Of a stretch of DNA of 64,000 bases, positions 16,457 through 25,723 are shown piece after piece (the first letter of the stretch is position 1; every line of letters starts with the position of its first letter). Source of the DNA: Denitromonas halophila. Lineage in GTDB: Bacteria; Pseudomonadota; Gammaproteobacteria; Burkholderiales; Rhodocyclaceae. The notes beneath the pieces were generated by a model. The model worked only from the letters and a program-made list of their open reading frames with translations. It was not told the DNA's origin and did no database searches. The stretch spans positions 620,001 through 684,000 of the forward strand of contig NZ_VMNK01000003.1 of assembly GCF_007625155.1 (NCBI RefSeq), read 5' to 3'. The translations under genes and the position numbers were made by a program.

Positions 16457-18245
16457 AGGGCCAGAACAGCGGAATCAGCACGCTCGCGGCGAGCCAGGTG
16501 ATGAGGTTCATCGGCACGCCCATGCGGGCGAAGTCGGTGAAGCGGTAGTTGCCGGCGGTGTAGACCAGGGTGTTGGTCTGGTAGCCGATGGGGGTGGCGA
16601 AGCTGCAGCTGGCGGCGAACATGACGCCGACAACGAAGGGGCGCGGGTCGACGCCGAGTTGCTGGGCGACGCCGATGACGACCGGGGTGAATAGCACGGC
16701 GACCGCGTTATTGCTCAGAAACTCGGTGGCGATGGAGGTGAACAGAATCACCAGCGAGAGCATGGCCCAGGGCGGGATGTCGCTGCCCAGGCCGACCAGT
16801 GCGGAGGCCATCAGGGCGGCGAGGCCGGATTCGCGCATGGCGATGCTGATGGCCAGCATGCCGAAAATCAGGATCAGGATCGGCCATTCGATGGCCTTGT
16901 AGGCCTCATCGCCACGAATGCAGCCGGTGAGCACCACCACCACGGCGCCGATCAGCGCCAGCGCTTCGATGGGCATCACGTTCAGCGCGGCCAGCAGCAT
17001 CACGCCGGCAATGGTGGCCAGGGCGATGGGCGCCTTGGCGCTGCGCGGGGTTTCGTGTTTGCCGTCGGTGAGCGCGAACAGGTCGCCGTTGTCGCAGAAG
17101 CGCTTGATCTGCGCTGGCGAGCCTTCGACCAGCAGTACGTCGCCAAACTGCAGCTGGAAGTCGTCGCCGATGTCGAGAATCGAGGCGTTGCGCCGATGCA
17201 CCGCGACCAGATGGATGCCGTAGCGTGCGGCGAGGTCGAGGTCGCGAATGGGGCGCTGCACATAGCGCGAGGTCTGGCCGACGATGGTTTCGACCACCAC
17301 CACGTCGCGTCGGCGCAGCGTTTCGAGGTCGTGCGGGTCGTCGTCGCGGCTGTGCAGGCCGATCAGGTCGGTGCTGTGCAGGGTCATCATGTCCTGGCTG
17401 CGGCTGTGCACCACCAGCCGGTCGTCGACCACCAGCCGGGTGTGGGCGGGCGGCGCCGAGAAGGCTTCGTCGCCACGAAACAGCTTGAGTACCTCGATGT
17501 CGCCCTGCGTCAGCCGCGCTTCTTTGAGTGTGCGCCCGGCCAGGCGCGAGCCCTCGGGCACGAATAGCTCGGTCATGAACAGGCGGTCGCCGGCGCCGGA
17601 GAGTTGCTGGGTCAGCGTCTCGCGCACCGGTAGCAGGCGGTGGGCAAACACGGCCATGAAGGCGCAGCCAATCAGCGCCATGATCATTGCCGGGGCGGTG
17701 ATTTCGAACATGCTGAAGGGCGCCAGCCCCATCTCGCGCGCGACGCCGTCGACCAGGATATTGGTCGAGGTGCCGACCAGGGTGATCATGCCGCCGAGAA
17801 TGGTGGCGTAAGAGAGCGGAATCAGCAGCCGAGAGGGCGCCACGCCATAGCGCCCGGCCATGGCGATGACGGCCGGAATCATCACCATCACCACCGGCGT
17901 GTTGTTGATGAAGGGCGACACCAGCACGCCGACGGCCAGCATGGCCAGCAGCAGCCGGCGCTCGCTGTGCCCGGCCATGGCGCCCAGCCAGTCGCCGAGG
18001 CGATCGACGCAGCCGGTTTTGCTCAAGGCGCCGCTGATGACGAACAGGCAGGCAATGGTGATGGGCGCGCTGTTGCTGAACACGCTCAACACCTGCTTGG
18101 CGTCGAGCAGACCGAGGACCAGCAGCAGCGCCACCGCGCTCATGGCGGCGACGTCGGGCTTGAGCCATTCGCGCACGAAACACACGAAGAGCGCGACCAG
18201 GGCGATGCCAACGGTCAGGGCATGCAGGGACTCGGGCAGGGCCAT
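16452..18245 (-). CDS. SLC13-family permease with RCK/TrkA-C domains
   Basis: A 597-residue inner-membrane transporter of the divalent anion/sodium symporter (SLC13/CitT) superfamily. Two hydrophobic halves flank a soluble insert. The N-terminal half has FSNSAPITIACLFVISGALS and GVLVSPFINNTPVVMVMIPA with the TILGGMITLVGTSTNILVDG signature. The C-terminal half has TEFLSNNAVAVLFTPVVIGV and FATPIGYQTNTLVYTAGNY. Residues about 215-380 form two TrkA-C-like repeats (GSRLAGRTLKEARLTQGDIE; LQFGDVLLVEGSPAQIKRF), regulatory ligand-binding modules. Substrate could be sulfate, a dicarboxylate or another anion. A paralogue lies at 38752-40563. Confidence 0.85.
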   Translation of the reverse strand: MALPESLHALTVGIALVALFVCFVREWLKPDVAAMSAVALLLVLGLLDAKQVLSVFSNSAPITIACLFVISGALSKTGCVDRLGDWLGAMAGHSERRLLLAMLAVGVLVSPFINNTPVVMVMIPAVIAMAGRYGVAPSRLLIPLSYATILGGMITLVGTSTNILVDGVAREMGLAPFSMFEITAPAMIMALIGCAFMAVFAHRLLPVRETLTQQLSGAGDRLFMTELFVPEGSRLAGRTLKEARLTQGDIEVLKLFRGDEAFSAPPAHTRLVVDDRLVVHSRSQDMMTLHSTDLIGLHSRDDDPHDLETLRRRDVVVVETIVGQTSRYVQRPIRDLDLAARYGIHLVAVHRRNASILDIGDDFQLQFGDVLLVEGSPAQIKRFCDNGDLFALTDGKHETPRSAKAPIALATIAGVMLLAALNVMPIEALALIGAVVVVLTGCIRGDEAYKAIEWPILILIFGMLAISIAMRESGLAALMASALVGLGSDIPPWAMLSLVILFTSIATEFLSNNAVAVLFTPVVIGVAQQLGVDPRPFVVGVMFAASCSFATPIGYQTNTLVYTAGNYRFTDFARMGVPMNLITWLAASVLIPLFWPL

Positions 18246-18435
18246 GGTGCAGCGGTCTTCTGTGAAGGACTCGGGACGGCTGCGACGATAGCCTGCGGCG
18301 CATGGATCGGGAATGACGAAGCGGTTATCTGCTTATACCGTTTCGGTCGGTTGGGTTTGGCGCTGCGCCATCCGGGCGCCGCGACGGCTGGTACAGCTAC
18401 GGCCCGACGCCTTCCGGCGCCGGGCCCCTGCCGCA

Positions 18436-19203
18436 TCAGAACTTCACATTTACGCCCGCATACAGCGAACGCCCGGCGCCCGGCACGGCGATGCCCCAGG
18501 GGATGCTGTTGATGCCCATGGTGGTGCCCTGGCCGGTGTAGGTGCCGCCGGTGGGCGAGTCGTAGTATTTGTCGAACAGGTTTTCGACACCGAAGTCGAG
18601 GCGGACCTGCTTCCAGCTGTAGCCGCCGCGCAGGTTGACCAGGCTGTAGCCGCCGGTGCTGATTTCATTGCGCGCGTCGGACAGGTCATCCTTCTTGCTG
18701 ACCATCACCAGTTCGATCCGGTTGTCCCAGCCGCCGAGGGTGTGGGTGAGGGTGGCGGTGGCGTTGAGCGGCATGGTGTTGTAGAGGGCGTCGCCGGTGT
18801 CGAGGTTCTTGCTCCGGGTGTAGCTCAGCAGGCCTTCGACACCCCAGGCACCCCAGGCGTTGGTGGCCAGCGGCATCTTGCCGGACAGCTCAAGGCCATA
18901 CAGGCGGGCGGCCTGGTTGCGGTACTTGAGCACGGTGAAGGTGTCGTCGGCATTGCTGGTGGCGGCGGTGTTGGTGGTGCGGTCCCACTGCACGGCGTCG
19001 ATGTAGTCGCTCACCCGGGTGTAGAAGGGGGTGGCCTTGAACTCCCAGGCGCGGTCGGCCGCGTGCCAGTCGAAGGTGGCGGAGATGGTGGTGGCCTTTT
19101 CGGGTTCAAGGTCCACGTCACCCACGTAGCCGTTGCCGTCGCCCACGGTGTTGTTCATGACGGCGGCCATGGTCCAGGTGGACCAGGATTGGGGGGTCAG
19201 GTC
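18436..19203 (-). pseudogene. 3' remnant of a TonB-dependent receptor gene
   Basis: About 255 codons encode the C-terminal beta-barrel strands of an outer-membrane TonB-dependent receptor: DLTPQSWSTWTMAAVMNNTV, VDLEPEKATTISATFDWHAA, RQ-like strands LYGLELSGKMPLAT and RLDFGVENLFDKYYDSPTGG, ending with the barrel's terminal Phe (SLYAGVNVKF). Whole receptors are 650-800 residues with signal peptide, TonB box and plug. None of these is present upstream; the sequence breaks off near 19200, and 19204-19488 has no receptor homology. The remnant is otherwise undamaged, so the truncation looks recent. It could be expressed only as a non-functional fragment. Confidence 0.8.
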
Positions 19204-19488
19204 TTGAAATACAACATTTTGCATCGCCAACAGCCGGACACCTTCTGAACTCTGACTTCATGCAGGCCCGATATGGCACCCCGCCAGCATACCCCCAAAC
19301 TTTGTTTGTACGTAACTAATCCTGGCCTGTCCGGGGATTTCGGACCCCAGGCATCCGCAAGGGCTGGCGACCTTTTGACGCGGCGCCTCACGCCGTGAGA
19401 CTGACCTGTGACAAGCAGGCTGTCATGGGCTTGGGATAGTCTTTCCGGTGAGCGCGGAGGTCTTTGGCTGCGCGCACCGGGAGGCGTG

Positions 19489-22200
19489 ATGAACGCATAT
19501 TCGCCAATTCCTGAGGGCAAGCCGCCGTGCTGGCATGCGTTGCCAGCGGAGGATGCATTGGTTGCGCTGGCGGTCGATGAGGGCCGGGGTCTGAGCACCG
19601 CCGAGCTAGCCGAGCGTGTGGCGCTTTACGGGGTCAATCGACTTGCCGAGACGCGACCGCGCAGCGCATGGTTGCGGCTGGCGCTGCAGTTTCACAATCC
19701 GCTGATCTATGTGCTGCTGGTGGCGGGGGCGATGACCTTTGCGCTGGATGATTACATCGACGCAGGGGTGATTCTTGGTGTGGTGCTGATCAACGCGGCC
19801 ATCGGCTTCGTGCAGGAGGGCAAGGCCGAGAAGGCGCTGGAGGCGGTGCGGGCGATGTTGGCCAGTCACGCCACGGTGCTGCGCGATGGCGAGCGGCACG
19901 AGATTGACGCCGCCGAGTTGGTGCCGGGCGACGTGGTGTTGCTGGAATCGGGTGCGCGGGTGCCGGCCGACCTGCGGCTGATCCGGGTGAAGAATCTGCG
20001 GGTGAGCGAGGCGGCGCTGACCGGGGAATCGGTGCCGGTCGATAAAAGCACCGAGGCGGTGGATGTGGCGGCGGCGATTGGCGACCGCGCCTGCATGGCG
20101 TATTCGGGCACGGTGGTGAGCTGTGGTCAGGCGCGGGGCGTGGTGGTGGCGACGGGGCGGGCGACCGAGATCGGCCGCATCGGCACCTTGGTGGGCGAAG
20201 TGCAAACGCTGGCGACGCCGCTCACGCGCCGGCTCGACCAGTTTGCGCGCCAGATCACTGCCTTCATCCTGAGCGTGTGCGTGCTGACCTTCGCCTACGG
20301 TTACTGGCTGCGCGAGATGCCGATGCTCGACATCTTCCTGGCCATGGTCGGCCTGGCGGTGTCGGCCATTCCCGAAGGCTTGCCGGCGATCGTGACCATC
20401 GTGCTGGCCATCGGCACCCGCGTGATGGCCCGCAACCGCGCCATCATCCGGCGCCTGCCGGCCGTTGAGACGCTGGGCTCGGTGAGCGTGATCTGCACCG
20501 ACAAGACCGGCACGCTAACGCGCAATGAAATGACCGCCGTGCGCGTGATGTTGCCGGGGCAGACCCTGTCGGTGAGTGGCGCCGGCTATACGCCGGAGGG
20601 CGGCTTTACCTGTGATGCTGGGGCGGTCGATAGCGCCGACAATGCGGCCTTGCAGGCCCTGGCCGACGCGGCGCTGCTGTGCAACGATGCGCAGCTCAAG
20701 CACGGCCCGGACGGTGAGTGGCAATTGGTGGGCGACCCGACCGAGGGCGCGCTGTTGACGCTCGCGCTCAAGGCTGGCCTCGATGCAGAGGCGCTACACG
20801 CCGCGTCGCCACGGGTGGATGTGATTCCTTTTGAGTCCGAAAATCGCTTCATGGCTACCCTGCATCACGACCATGCCGGCCATGCGTATGCCTTGCTCAA
20901 GGGTGCGCCCGAGCGGGTGTTGGCACTGTGTGTTGGCTCCGCCGATGGCGAGGGGTTTGATGCTGCCGACTGGCAGGCGCGTGTCGACGCGGCGGCCAAT
21001 GAAGGTCAGCGGGTGCTGGCCCTGGCGCGTTGCGACCTGCCGGCGGGCACGGCGGCGCTGTCGATGGACGACATCACCGCGCGGTTTTCGCTACTTGGGC
21101 TGATTGGCCTGATCGACCCGCCGCGCGAGTCGGCCGTCGAGGCCGTGGCCGAGTGCCAGCGCGCCGGCCTGCGGGTGAAGATGATTACCGGCGACCACGC
21201 GGTGACCGCTGCCGCCATTGGCCGGCAACTGGGGCTGGCGGGCGGCGCGTCGCTCACCGGCGATGCGATCGAAGCGCTCGACGACGCCGCGCTGCGTGAG
21301 CGCGTGCAGGACACCGACGTGTTCGCCCGCGCCAGCCCGGAACACAAGCTACGCCTGATTGCCGCCCTGCAGGCCGAGGGCGCGCTGGTGGCGATGACCG
21401 GCGACGGCGTGAATGACGCGCCCGCGCTCAAGGCCGCCGATATTGGCGTGGCCATGGGCAACAAGGGCACCGACGCGGCCCGCGAAGCGGCCGATCTGGT
21501 GCTCACCGACGACAACTTTGCCACCATCGCCCGCGCGGTGCGCGAAGGGCGGGTGGTGTTCGACAACATCAAGAAGTCGCTGCTGTTCATCCTGCCCACC
21601 AACGGCGGCGAGGCGGGCGTGATTCTGCTCGCCGTGTTTGGCGGGCTGGCGCTGCCGGTGACGGCCGGGCAGATTCTGTGGGTGAATCTGGTGACCACCA
21701 TCACTCTCGCCCTGGCGCTGGCTTTCGAGCCGGGCGAAGCCGGCGTCATGCAGCGCCCGCCGCGCCCCCCCGGCGAACCGCTGATTACCCGTTTGCTGGC
21801 CGGTCGCATCGCCTATGTGACGGTGCTCATGATGGCCGCCACCTTTGCCGTGTTTGAATGGGTGCTGACGCGCGGCGCCGGACTCGACGCTGCGCGCACG
21901 GCGGCGGTCAACATGCTGGTGGTGGGCGAGCTGGTGTACCTTTTCAATGTACGCCACTTCACGGCCTCGGCCTTTAGCCGCGAGATTCTCACCGGCAACC
22001 CGGTGGCGGTGTGGATGAGCGCCCTGCTGATCGGATTTCAGCTGGTGTTTACTTACACACCGCCGATGCAGCAGATCTTCCACAGCGTGGCGCTCGATGC
22101 CGCGACCTGGGGCGTGATTCTGGCGCTGGGGGCGGCCAAGTTTCTGGCCGTTGAAGCCGAAAAGGCCGTGTTGCGGCGCTTGAATATTCGGAGCATGTGA
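19489..22200 (+). CDS. P-type cation-transporting ATPase (P2, Ca2+/SERCA-like)
   Basis: A 903-residue inner-membrane ion pump. Order of landmarks: cation N-terminal domain (residues 1-60; CWHALPAEDALVALAVDEGR), TM1-2, actuator loop with EAALTGESVPVDKS near 178, TM3-4 with SAIPEGLPAIVTIVLAIGTR (the Pro-Glu-Gly-Leu-Pro ion site of P2-type pumps), phosphorylation motif CTDKTGTLTRNEM with Asp338, hinge MTGDGVNDAPALKAADIGVA near 637, then C-terminal TMs. PEGLP supports a Ca2+, Mn2+ or Na+/K+-like class rather than Cu/Zn (no CPC). ATG at 19489 has GGGAGG upstream. A DUF2062 gene starts at the base after its stop, so they form an operon. Confidence 0.92.
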   Translation: MNAYSPIPEGKPPCWHALPAEDALVALAVDEGRGLSTAELAERVALYGVNRLAETRPRSAWLRLALQFHNPLIYVLLVAGAMTFALDDYIDAGVILGVVLINAAIGFVQEGKAEKALEAVRAMLASHATVLRDGERHEIDAAELVPGDVVLLESGARVPADLRLIRVKNLRVSEAALTGESVPVDKSTEAVDVAAAIGDRACMAYSGTVVSCGQARGVVVATGRATEIGRIGTLVGEVQTLATPLTRRLDQFARQITAFILSVCVLTFAYGYWLREMPMLDIFLAMVGLAVSAIPEGLPAIVTIVLAIGTRVMARNRAIIRRLPAVETLGSVSVICTDKTGTLTRNEMTAVRVMLPGQTLSVSGAGYTPEGGFTCDAGAVDSADNAALQALADAALLCNDAQLKHGPDGEWQLVGDPTEGALLTLALKAGLDAEALHAASPRVDVIPFESENRFMATLHHDHAGHAYALLKGAPERVLALCVGSADGEGFDAADWQARVDAAANEGQRVLALARCDLPAGTAALSMDDITARFSLLGLIGLIDPPRESAVEAVAECQRAGLRVKMITGDHAVTAAAIGRQLGLAGGASLTGDAIEALDDAALRERVQDTDVFARASPEHKLRLIAALQAEGALVAMTGDGVNDAPALKAADIGVAMGNKGTDAAREAADLVLTDDNFATIARAVREGRVVFDNIKKSLLFILPTNGGEAGVILLAVFGGLALPVTAGQILWVNLVTTITLALALAFEPGEAGVMQRPPRPPGEPLITRLLAGRIAYVTVLMMAATFAVFEWVLTRGAGLDAARTAAVNMLVVGELVYLFNVRHFTASAFSREILTGNPVAVWMSALLIGFQLVFTYTPPMQQIFHSVALDAATWGVILALGAAKFLAVEAEKAVLRRLNIRSM

Positions 22201-22776
22201 ATGGGTTTTTTTCGGCGCCTGCGCGCCAAAGTACCAACGCGAGAGCAGATCCAGGCCAATCGCTGGTTGTCCTGGCTGGCGCCGTGGCTCGGCCATCCGC
22301 GGCTGTGGCACTGGTCGCGCCGCGGCGTGGCGATGGGCGTCGCGCTGGGGGTGTTTTTCGGCCTGTTGATTCCGGTCGCGCAGATCCCGCTGTCGGTGGG
22401 CGCGGCGGTGGTGCTGCGTGCCAACGTGCCGGCGGCGGCGGCGAGCACCCTGGTGACCAACCCGATCACCTTCGGCCCGGTGTACTTTGCCGCTTACCGG
22501 CTGGGCACCTGGGTTACCGGCGATCGCCTGCCCGAGCACGCCGCCGATCCGGCCAGTGCGCAAGACATCAACGCCGACGCCGGCATCTGGGAGCGCCTGC
22601 AGGCGATGGGAAAGCCGTTGATGATTGGCCTGAGCATTTTGGCCTCGCTGATCGGGCTGACCACTTACGCGGTCATCACGCTGGTGTGGCGCTGGCGCAC
22701 GTTGGCGCGACGGCGCAATGGCGCGCATCGTCGCTGGCGACGCAAGCCGGGTAGCGAACCACCAGGGAGCGATTGA
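22201..22776 (+). CDS. DUF2062 membrane protein
   Basis: A 191-residue protein starting directly after the ATPase stop. It shows DUF2062 features: basic N-terminus (MGFFRRLRAKVPTREQIQAN), SRRGVAMGVALGVFFGLLIP, LRANVPAAAASTLVTNPITF near residues 78-97 (the conserved T-N-P), and GPVYFAAYRLGTWV. A C-terminal TM (LMIGLSILASLIGLTTYAVI) precedes a very basic tail. Function of the family is unknown. Tight coupling to a P-type ATPase upstream and an antiporter-like gene downstream suggests a role in ion homeostasis, which is inference. Confidence 0.82.
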   Translation: MGFFRRLRAKVPTREQIQANRWLSWLAPWLGHPRLWHWSRRGVAMGVALGVFFGLLIPVAQIPLSVGAAVVLRANVPAAAASTLVTNPITFGPVYFAAYRLGTWVTGDRLPEHAADPASAQDINADAGIWERLQAMGKPLMIGLSILASLIGLTTYAVITLVWRWRTLARRRNGAHRRWRRKPGSEPPGSD

Positions 22777-23633
22777 GCACGCACGAACCGTTTGCCGAAC
22801 TGGCCTTGTTGCGGCTGATCGCCGCAGCGGTGGGTGCGGTGGCGGTGCGGCTTCGCCAGTCGGTGCTGATTGCCCACATCGTGGTCGGCATTGCGGTGGG
22901 GCCGGCCGGGTTCTCGCTGGCGTCGACGCACTTTCGCGATGCCATCGCGGCACGCCTGACCGGCATTCGCGACTTTCTGCGGCTGTTTTTCTTTATCGAC
23001 CTCGGTGCCAAGCTCGACGTTTCGTCGCTTGGCGGCGAGCTGTGGCCGGCCCTGGTGCTCTCGCTGTTTGTGCTGATTGGCAATCCGCTCATCGTGATGG
23101 CGATCATGGGTGCGATGGGTTATCGCAAGCGCACCGGTTTCATGGCCGGCCTGACCGTGGCGCAGATCAGCGGGTTTTCGATCATCTTTGTGGCCATGGG
23201 CATCACGCTCGGCCATATCGGGAATGACGCGCTCGGGCTGACCACGCTGGTGGGCATCGTCACCATCGCGCTGTCGACTTACATGATTCTGTATTCGCAG
23301 CCCTTGTTTGAGTGGATCGGGCCATGGCTGAGTGTTTTCGAGCGCCGCCGTCCGCACCGCGAACTGGCGGTTGAACGCCAGCGCCGGCCGGACTCGCCGC
23401 CGCAGTGGATTGTCACCACGCTTCCGACCTGGGAGTCCAACCGCGGATTGTTCCATGCGCTCCAGAGCCTGGCCGTGCCCGGCGTCATCACCGGCGTGGT
23501 GGGCGACGAAGTGCATCGCCAGGCATTGCATGCGGCCGGCGCAAGCCGGATCATCAATCCGTGCCTCGACTCGGCCGACCACACCGCGCAGATCATGGTC
23601 GATGCGCTCAACCCTTCGGAGGACTCGCCATGA
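22773..23633 (+). CDS. shortened cation/proton antiporter-like protein (KefB/CPA2 type)
   Basis: A 286-residue protein starting at TTG inside the previous stop (TTGA). Residues 1-45 resemble the first helices of CPA2 antiporters (LIAHIVVGIAVGPAGFSLAS). The text then passes quickly to FLRLFFFIDLGAKLDVSSLG, which in full proteins lies after helix 7-8, and continues with late helices (GFMAGLTVAQISGFSIIFVA, LGLTTLVGIVTIALSTYMIL). About 150 residues of the usual core, including the helices bearing the transport Asp pair, appear to be missing. The C-terminal 90 residues are soluble and NAD-binding-like in position (WIVTTLPTWESNRGLFHALQ). It may be an internal-deletion derivative with a regulatory role, or non-functional. 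The frame is intact. Confidence 0.65.
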   Translation: MSTHEPFAELALLRLIAAAVGAVAVRLRQSVLIAHIVVGIAVGPAGFSLASTHFRDAIAARLTGIRDFLRLFFFIDLGAKLDVSSLGGELWPALVLSLFVLIGNPLIVMAIMGAMGYRKRTGFMAGLTVAQISGFSIIFVAMGITLGHIGNDALGLTTLVGIVTIALSTYMILYSQPLFEWIGPWLSVFERRRPHRELAVERQRRPDSPPQWIVTTLPTWESNRGLFHALQSLAVPGVITGVVGDEVHRQALHAAGASRIINPCLDSADHTAQIMVDALNPSEDSP

Positions 23634-24517
23634 CCCACCTGCATACCGTGCTTGCCACCACCGACCTTTCGGCGCCGGCCCGCCATGCCGCGCAGCGCGC
23701 GGCGCTGCTGGCGAGTGAAGCCGGGGCGCGCTTCGAACTGCTGCATGTGCTTGAAAAAACCGCGCTCGACGCCTTGCAGGCGGCCTTTGTCGACCAGGAT
23801 GCCGCGCTGTCGCAACGCATTCGTGACCTGGGCCGCGAGGCGCTCAGCCAGTTGGCGACCGACATCGGCGAGCCGCTGGGCGTCACCGCCGGGCTGCATC
23901 TGGAAGAAGGCGCGGTACTCGAGACCATCGCCGCTCAGGCTGACCGCCTCGATGCCAGCCTGCTGGTGCTGGGCGCGCGCGGCACCGACTTCATGCGCCA
24001 GTGGCTGCTCGGTGCCACGGCAGAGCGCCTGCTGCGCAAGATTCGCCGACCGATTCTGGCCGTCAAGCAGCCGCCGCGCGAGCACTACCGGAAGGTGCTT
24101 GTGCCGGTCGATTTTTCGCTCTGGTCGGCGGGTGCGGTGCGACTGGCCCGCAGCGTGGCGCCGCAGGCCGAGATTACGCTCATGCACGCCTTCGAGCTGC
24201 CATACGAAGGCAAGCTGCGGCTCGCCTTCGTGGAGGAAGATGTGATCCTCGGCCACCGCATCAAGGCCCGCAAGGACGCCGTTGCCCGGCTTCATCAGTT
24301 TGCTGCCGACGCCGGGATCACCGGCACCGCCTGGCGGGTGTCGGTGATCCATGGCGACACCTCGATGCGCGTACTCGAGCAGGAAGAAGAGCTCGGCGCC
24401 GACCTGATCGTGCTCGGCAAACATGGCGCCAACATGACCGAAGAGCTCCTCCTTGGCAGCGTCACCAAGCATGTGCTCGCACATGCGCGCTGCGATGTGC
24501 TGGCGGCGTATCGATAG
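23630..24517 (+). CDS. tandem universal stress protein (two UspA domains)
   Basis: A 295-residue cytosolic protein of two UspA domains. Domain 1: HTVLATTDLSAPARHAAQRA, ending with the nucleotide-binding-like ASLLVLGARGTDFMRQWLLG and TAERLLRKIRRPILAVKQ. Domain 2: YRKVLVPVDFSLWSAGAVRL, ending ADLIVLGKHGANMTEELLLG and SVTKHVLAHARCDVLAAY. The G-x2-G-x9-G(S/T) pattern of ATP-binding Usps is retained (GARGTDFMRQWLLGAT; GKHGANMTEELLLGSV). The ATG at 23630 overlaps the antiporter stop by four bases. Position after ATPase and antiporter genes suggests stress-linked ion control. Confidence 0.88.
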   Translation: MTHLHTVLATTDLSAPARHAAQRAALLASEAGARFELLHVLEKTALDALQAAFVDQDAALSQRIRDLGREALSQLATDIGEPLGVTAGLHLEEGAVLETIAAQADRLDASLLVLGARGTDFMRQWLLGATAERLLRKIRRPILAVKQPPREHYRKVLVPVDFSLWSAGAVRLARSVAPQAEITLMHAFELPYEGKLRLAFVEEDVILGHRIKARKDAVARLHQFAADAGITGTAWRVSVIHGDTSMRVLEQEEELGADLIVLGKHGANMTEELLLGSVTKHVLAHARCDVLAAYR

Positions 24518-24628
24518 TTTTTCTGATTATGCGATGCGGTTTTTGTTTGGGTGCGGCACAATAGCCACGTGCCGGCGCGCGGTCATGGGCGCTATCTGAA
24601 AACTCAGTGTTACGAGAGCCTAACGACT

Positions 24629-25165
24629 GTGAAAAACCGACTTGCCATTGCATCGATCGTTGTCAGCCTGTTGGCCGGATGTGCCGGGACCGACGCCCGT
24701 GTCGAAGGCGACATGCCCGCCGCGCCCGCCCCGGCCAAACCGGCGGCGGCCAAGCGGGGCGCGCTCATCGTGTTGCCCGCGCGTTTTGCCGATCACCTTT
24801 CCATTGATCGGGTCAAGCAGGAGTGCGACATGCTCCGTACGTTCAATGGGGCGGTTTTGCGCTATGGCAACGCTTATGCCATGAAGGTCCACAAGCGTCA
24901 GCGTCTCAGTGACGCGGGCCCGGGCCAGAGCGTACTGCTCGTCTCTTACGAAGCGGTGGACGCCAACGTGATGAATGCACTGACACTGCGCCCCGGCTCG
25001 GAAGCGACCGTCAAGGCAAGCATCATCAAGGATGGCGAGGTGCTCAGCACGATGAGCAAACACCTCGTGTCGCGCGTGTCTTTCGGCGCCTGCGGCCGGC
25101 TCGACAAGATCGCCACCGCCGGCGCAAAAGTCGTCGCAAAATGGGCCTCGCGCCAGCCCTACTGA
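24629..25165 (+). CDS. predicted lipoprotein of unknown function
   Basis: A 178-residue protein starting with GTG. The N-terminus (basic KNR, hydrophobic IASIVVSLLAGC) is a lipoprotein signal peptide with lipobox LAGC, cleaving before the Cys at about residue 18. A Pro/Ala linker (PAAPAPAKPAAAK) follows, then a compact domain including LSIDRVKQECDMLRTFNGAV and VSRVSFGACGRLDKIATAGA with two Cys that might pair. No family recognised. The upstream gap 24518-24628 may hold its promoter. Confidence 0.65.
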   Translation: MKNRLAIASIVVSLLAGCAGTDARVEGDMPAAPAPAKPAAAKRGALIVLPARFADHLSIDRVKQECDMLRTFNGAVLRYGNAYAMKVHKRQRLSDAGPGQSVLLVSYEAVDANVMNALTLRPGSEATVKASIIKDGEVLSTMSKHLVSRVSFGACGRLDKIATAGAKVVAKWASRQPY

Positions 25166-25185
25166 CCTACCGACCCGGACACGCC

Positions 25186-25593
25186 ATGCCACTCGATATC
25201 GCCCTCAATCGCCCGGTCAAGGCCAACGAAGTGCTGGCGCTGTATCGCGCCAACAAATGGTCAGCCGCCGACAAGCCCGAGGCATTGATGGCGGCGCTGC
25301 GCGCGTCGCACAGCCTGGTCACCGCACGCGTCGACGGTCGCCTGGTGGGCCTGGGCAATGCGATCTCCGACGGGCATCTGGTGGTCTATTTTCCGCATCT
25401 GCTGGTGCATCCGGAGTTCCGGCGCCAGGGGCTGGGGCGGCAGATGATGGCTGCGCTGCTCAAGCGCTATGCTGGTTTTCACCAGCAAATGCTCACCGCC
25501 GATGGCGATGCCGTGGCTTTCTACCAGGCCATGGGCTTTGAGCGCGCCGGCAAGACCGAGCCGATGTGGATCTATGCCGGCAAAGAGCATTGA
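25186..25593 (+). CDS. GNAT-family N-acetyltransferase
   Basis: A 135-residue acetyltransferase. The acetyl-CoA loop is VHPEFRRQGLGRQMMAALLK (motif R/Q-x-x-G-x-G/A) at about residues 71-90, preceded by the strand GHLVVYFPHLL and followed by AVAFYQAMGFERAG, the conserved C-terminal strand-helix. The ATG at 25186 is preferred to the in-frame one at 25141, which overlaps the lipoprotein stop. Substrate unknown. It is probably transcribed with the lipoprotein gene, 20 bases upstream. Confidence 0.88.
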   Translation: MPLDIALNRPVKANEVLALYRANKWSAADKPEALMAALRASHSLVTARVDGRLVGLGNAISDGHLVVYFPHLLVHPEFRRQGLGRQMMAALLKRYAGFHQQMLTADGDAVAFYQAMGFERAGKTEPMWIYAGKEH

Positions 25594-25723
25594 CATACGC
25601 GAATCAACATGGGTTTTTTCGCGAAAACCGGGTTGCCGTGACCCGTCGATCCGCAGTTAGGCCGCAAAGACGCAGCGTTTTCATCTATGGTTTACCCTGG
25701 TTTCAAAGGGAAAACGCTGTTCA

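Noticed and set aside
25610-25630. Possible terminator before the BCCT gene (GGTTTT...AAAACC)
   Set aside because: The stem is six mostly A-T pairs and is followed by GGG rather than a T tract.
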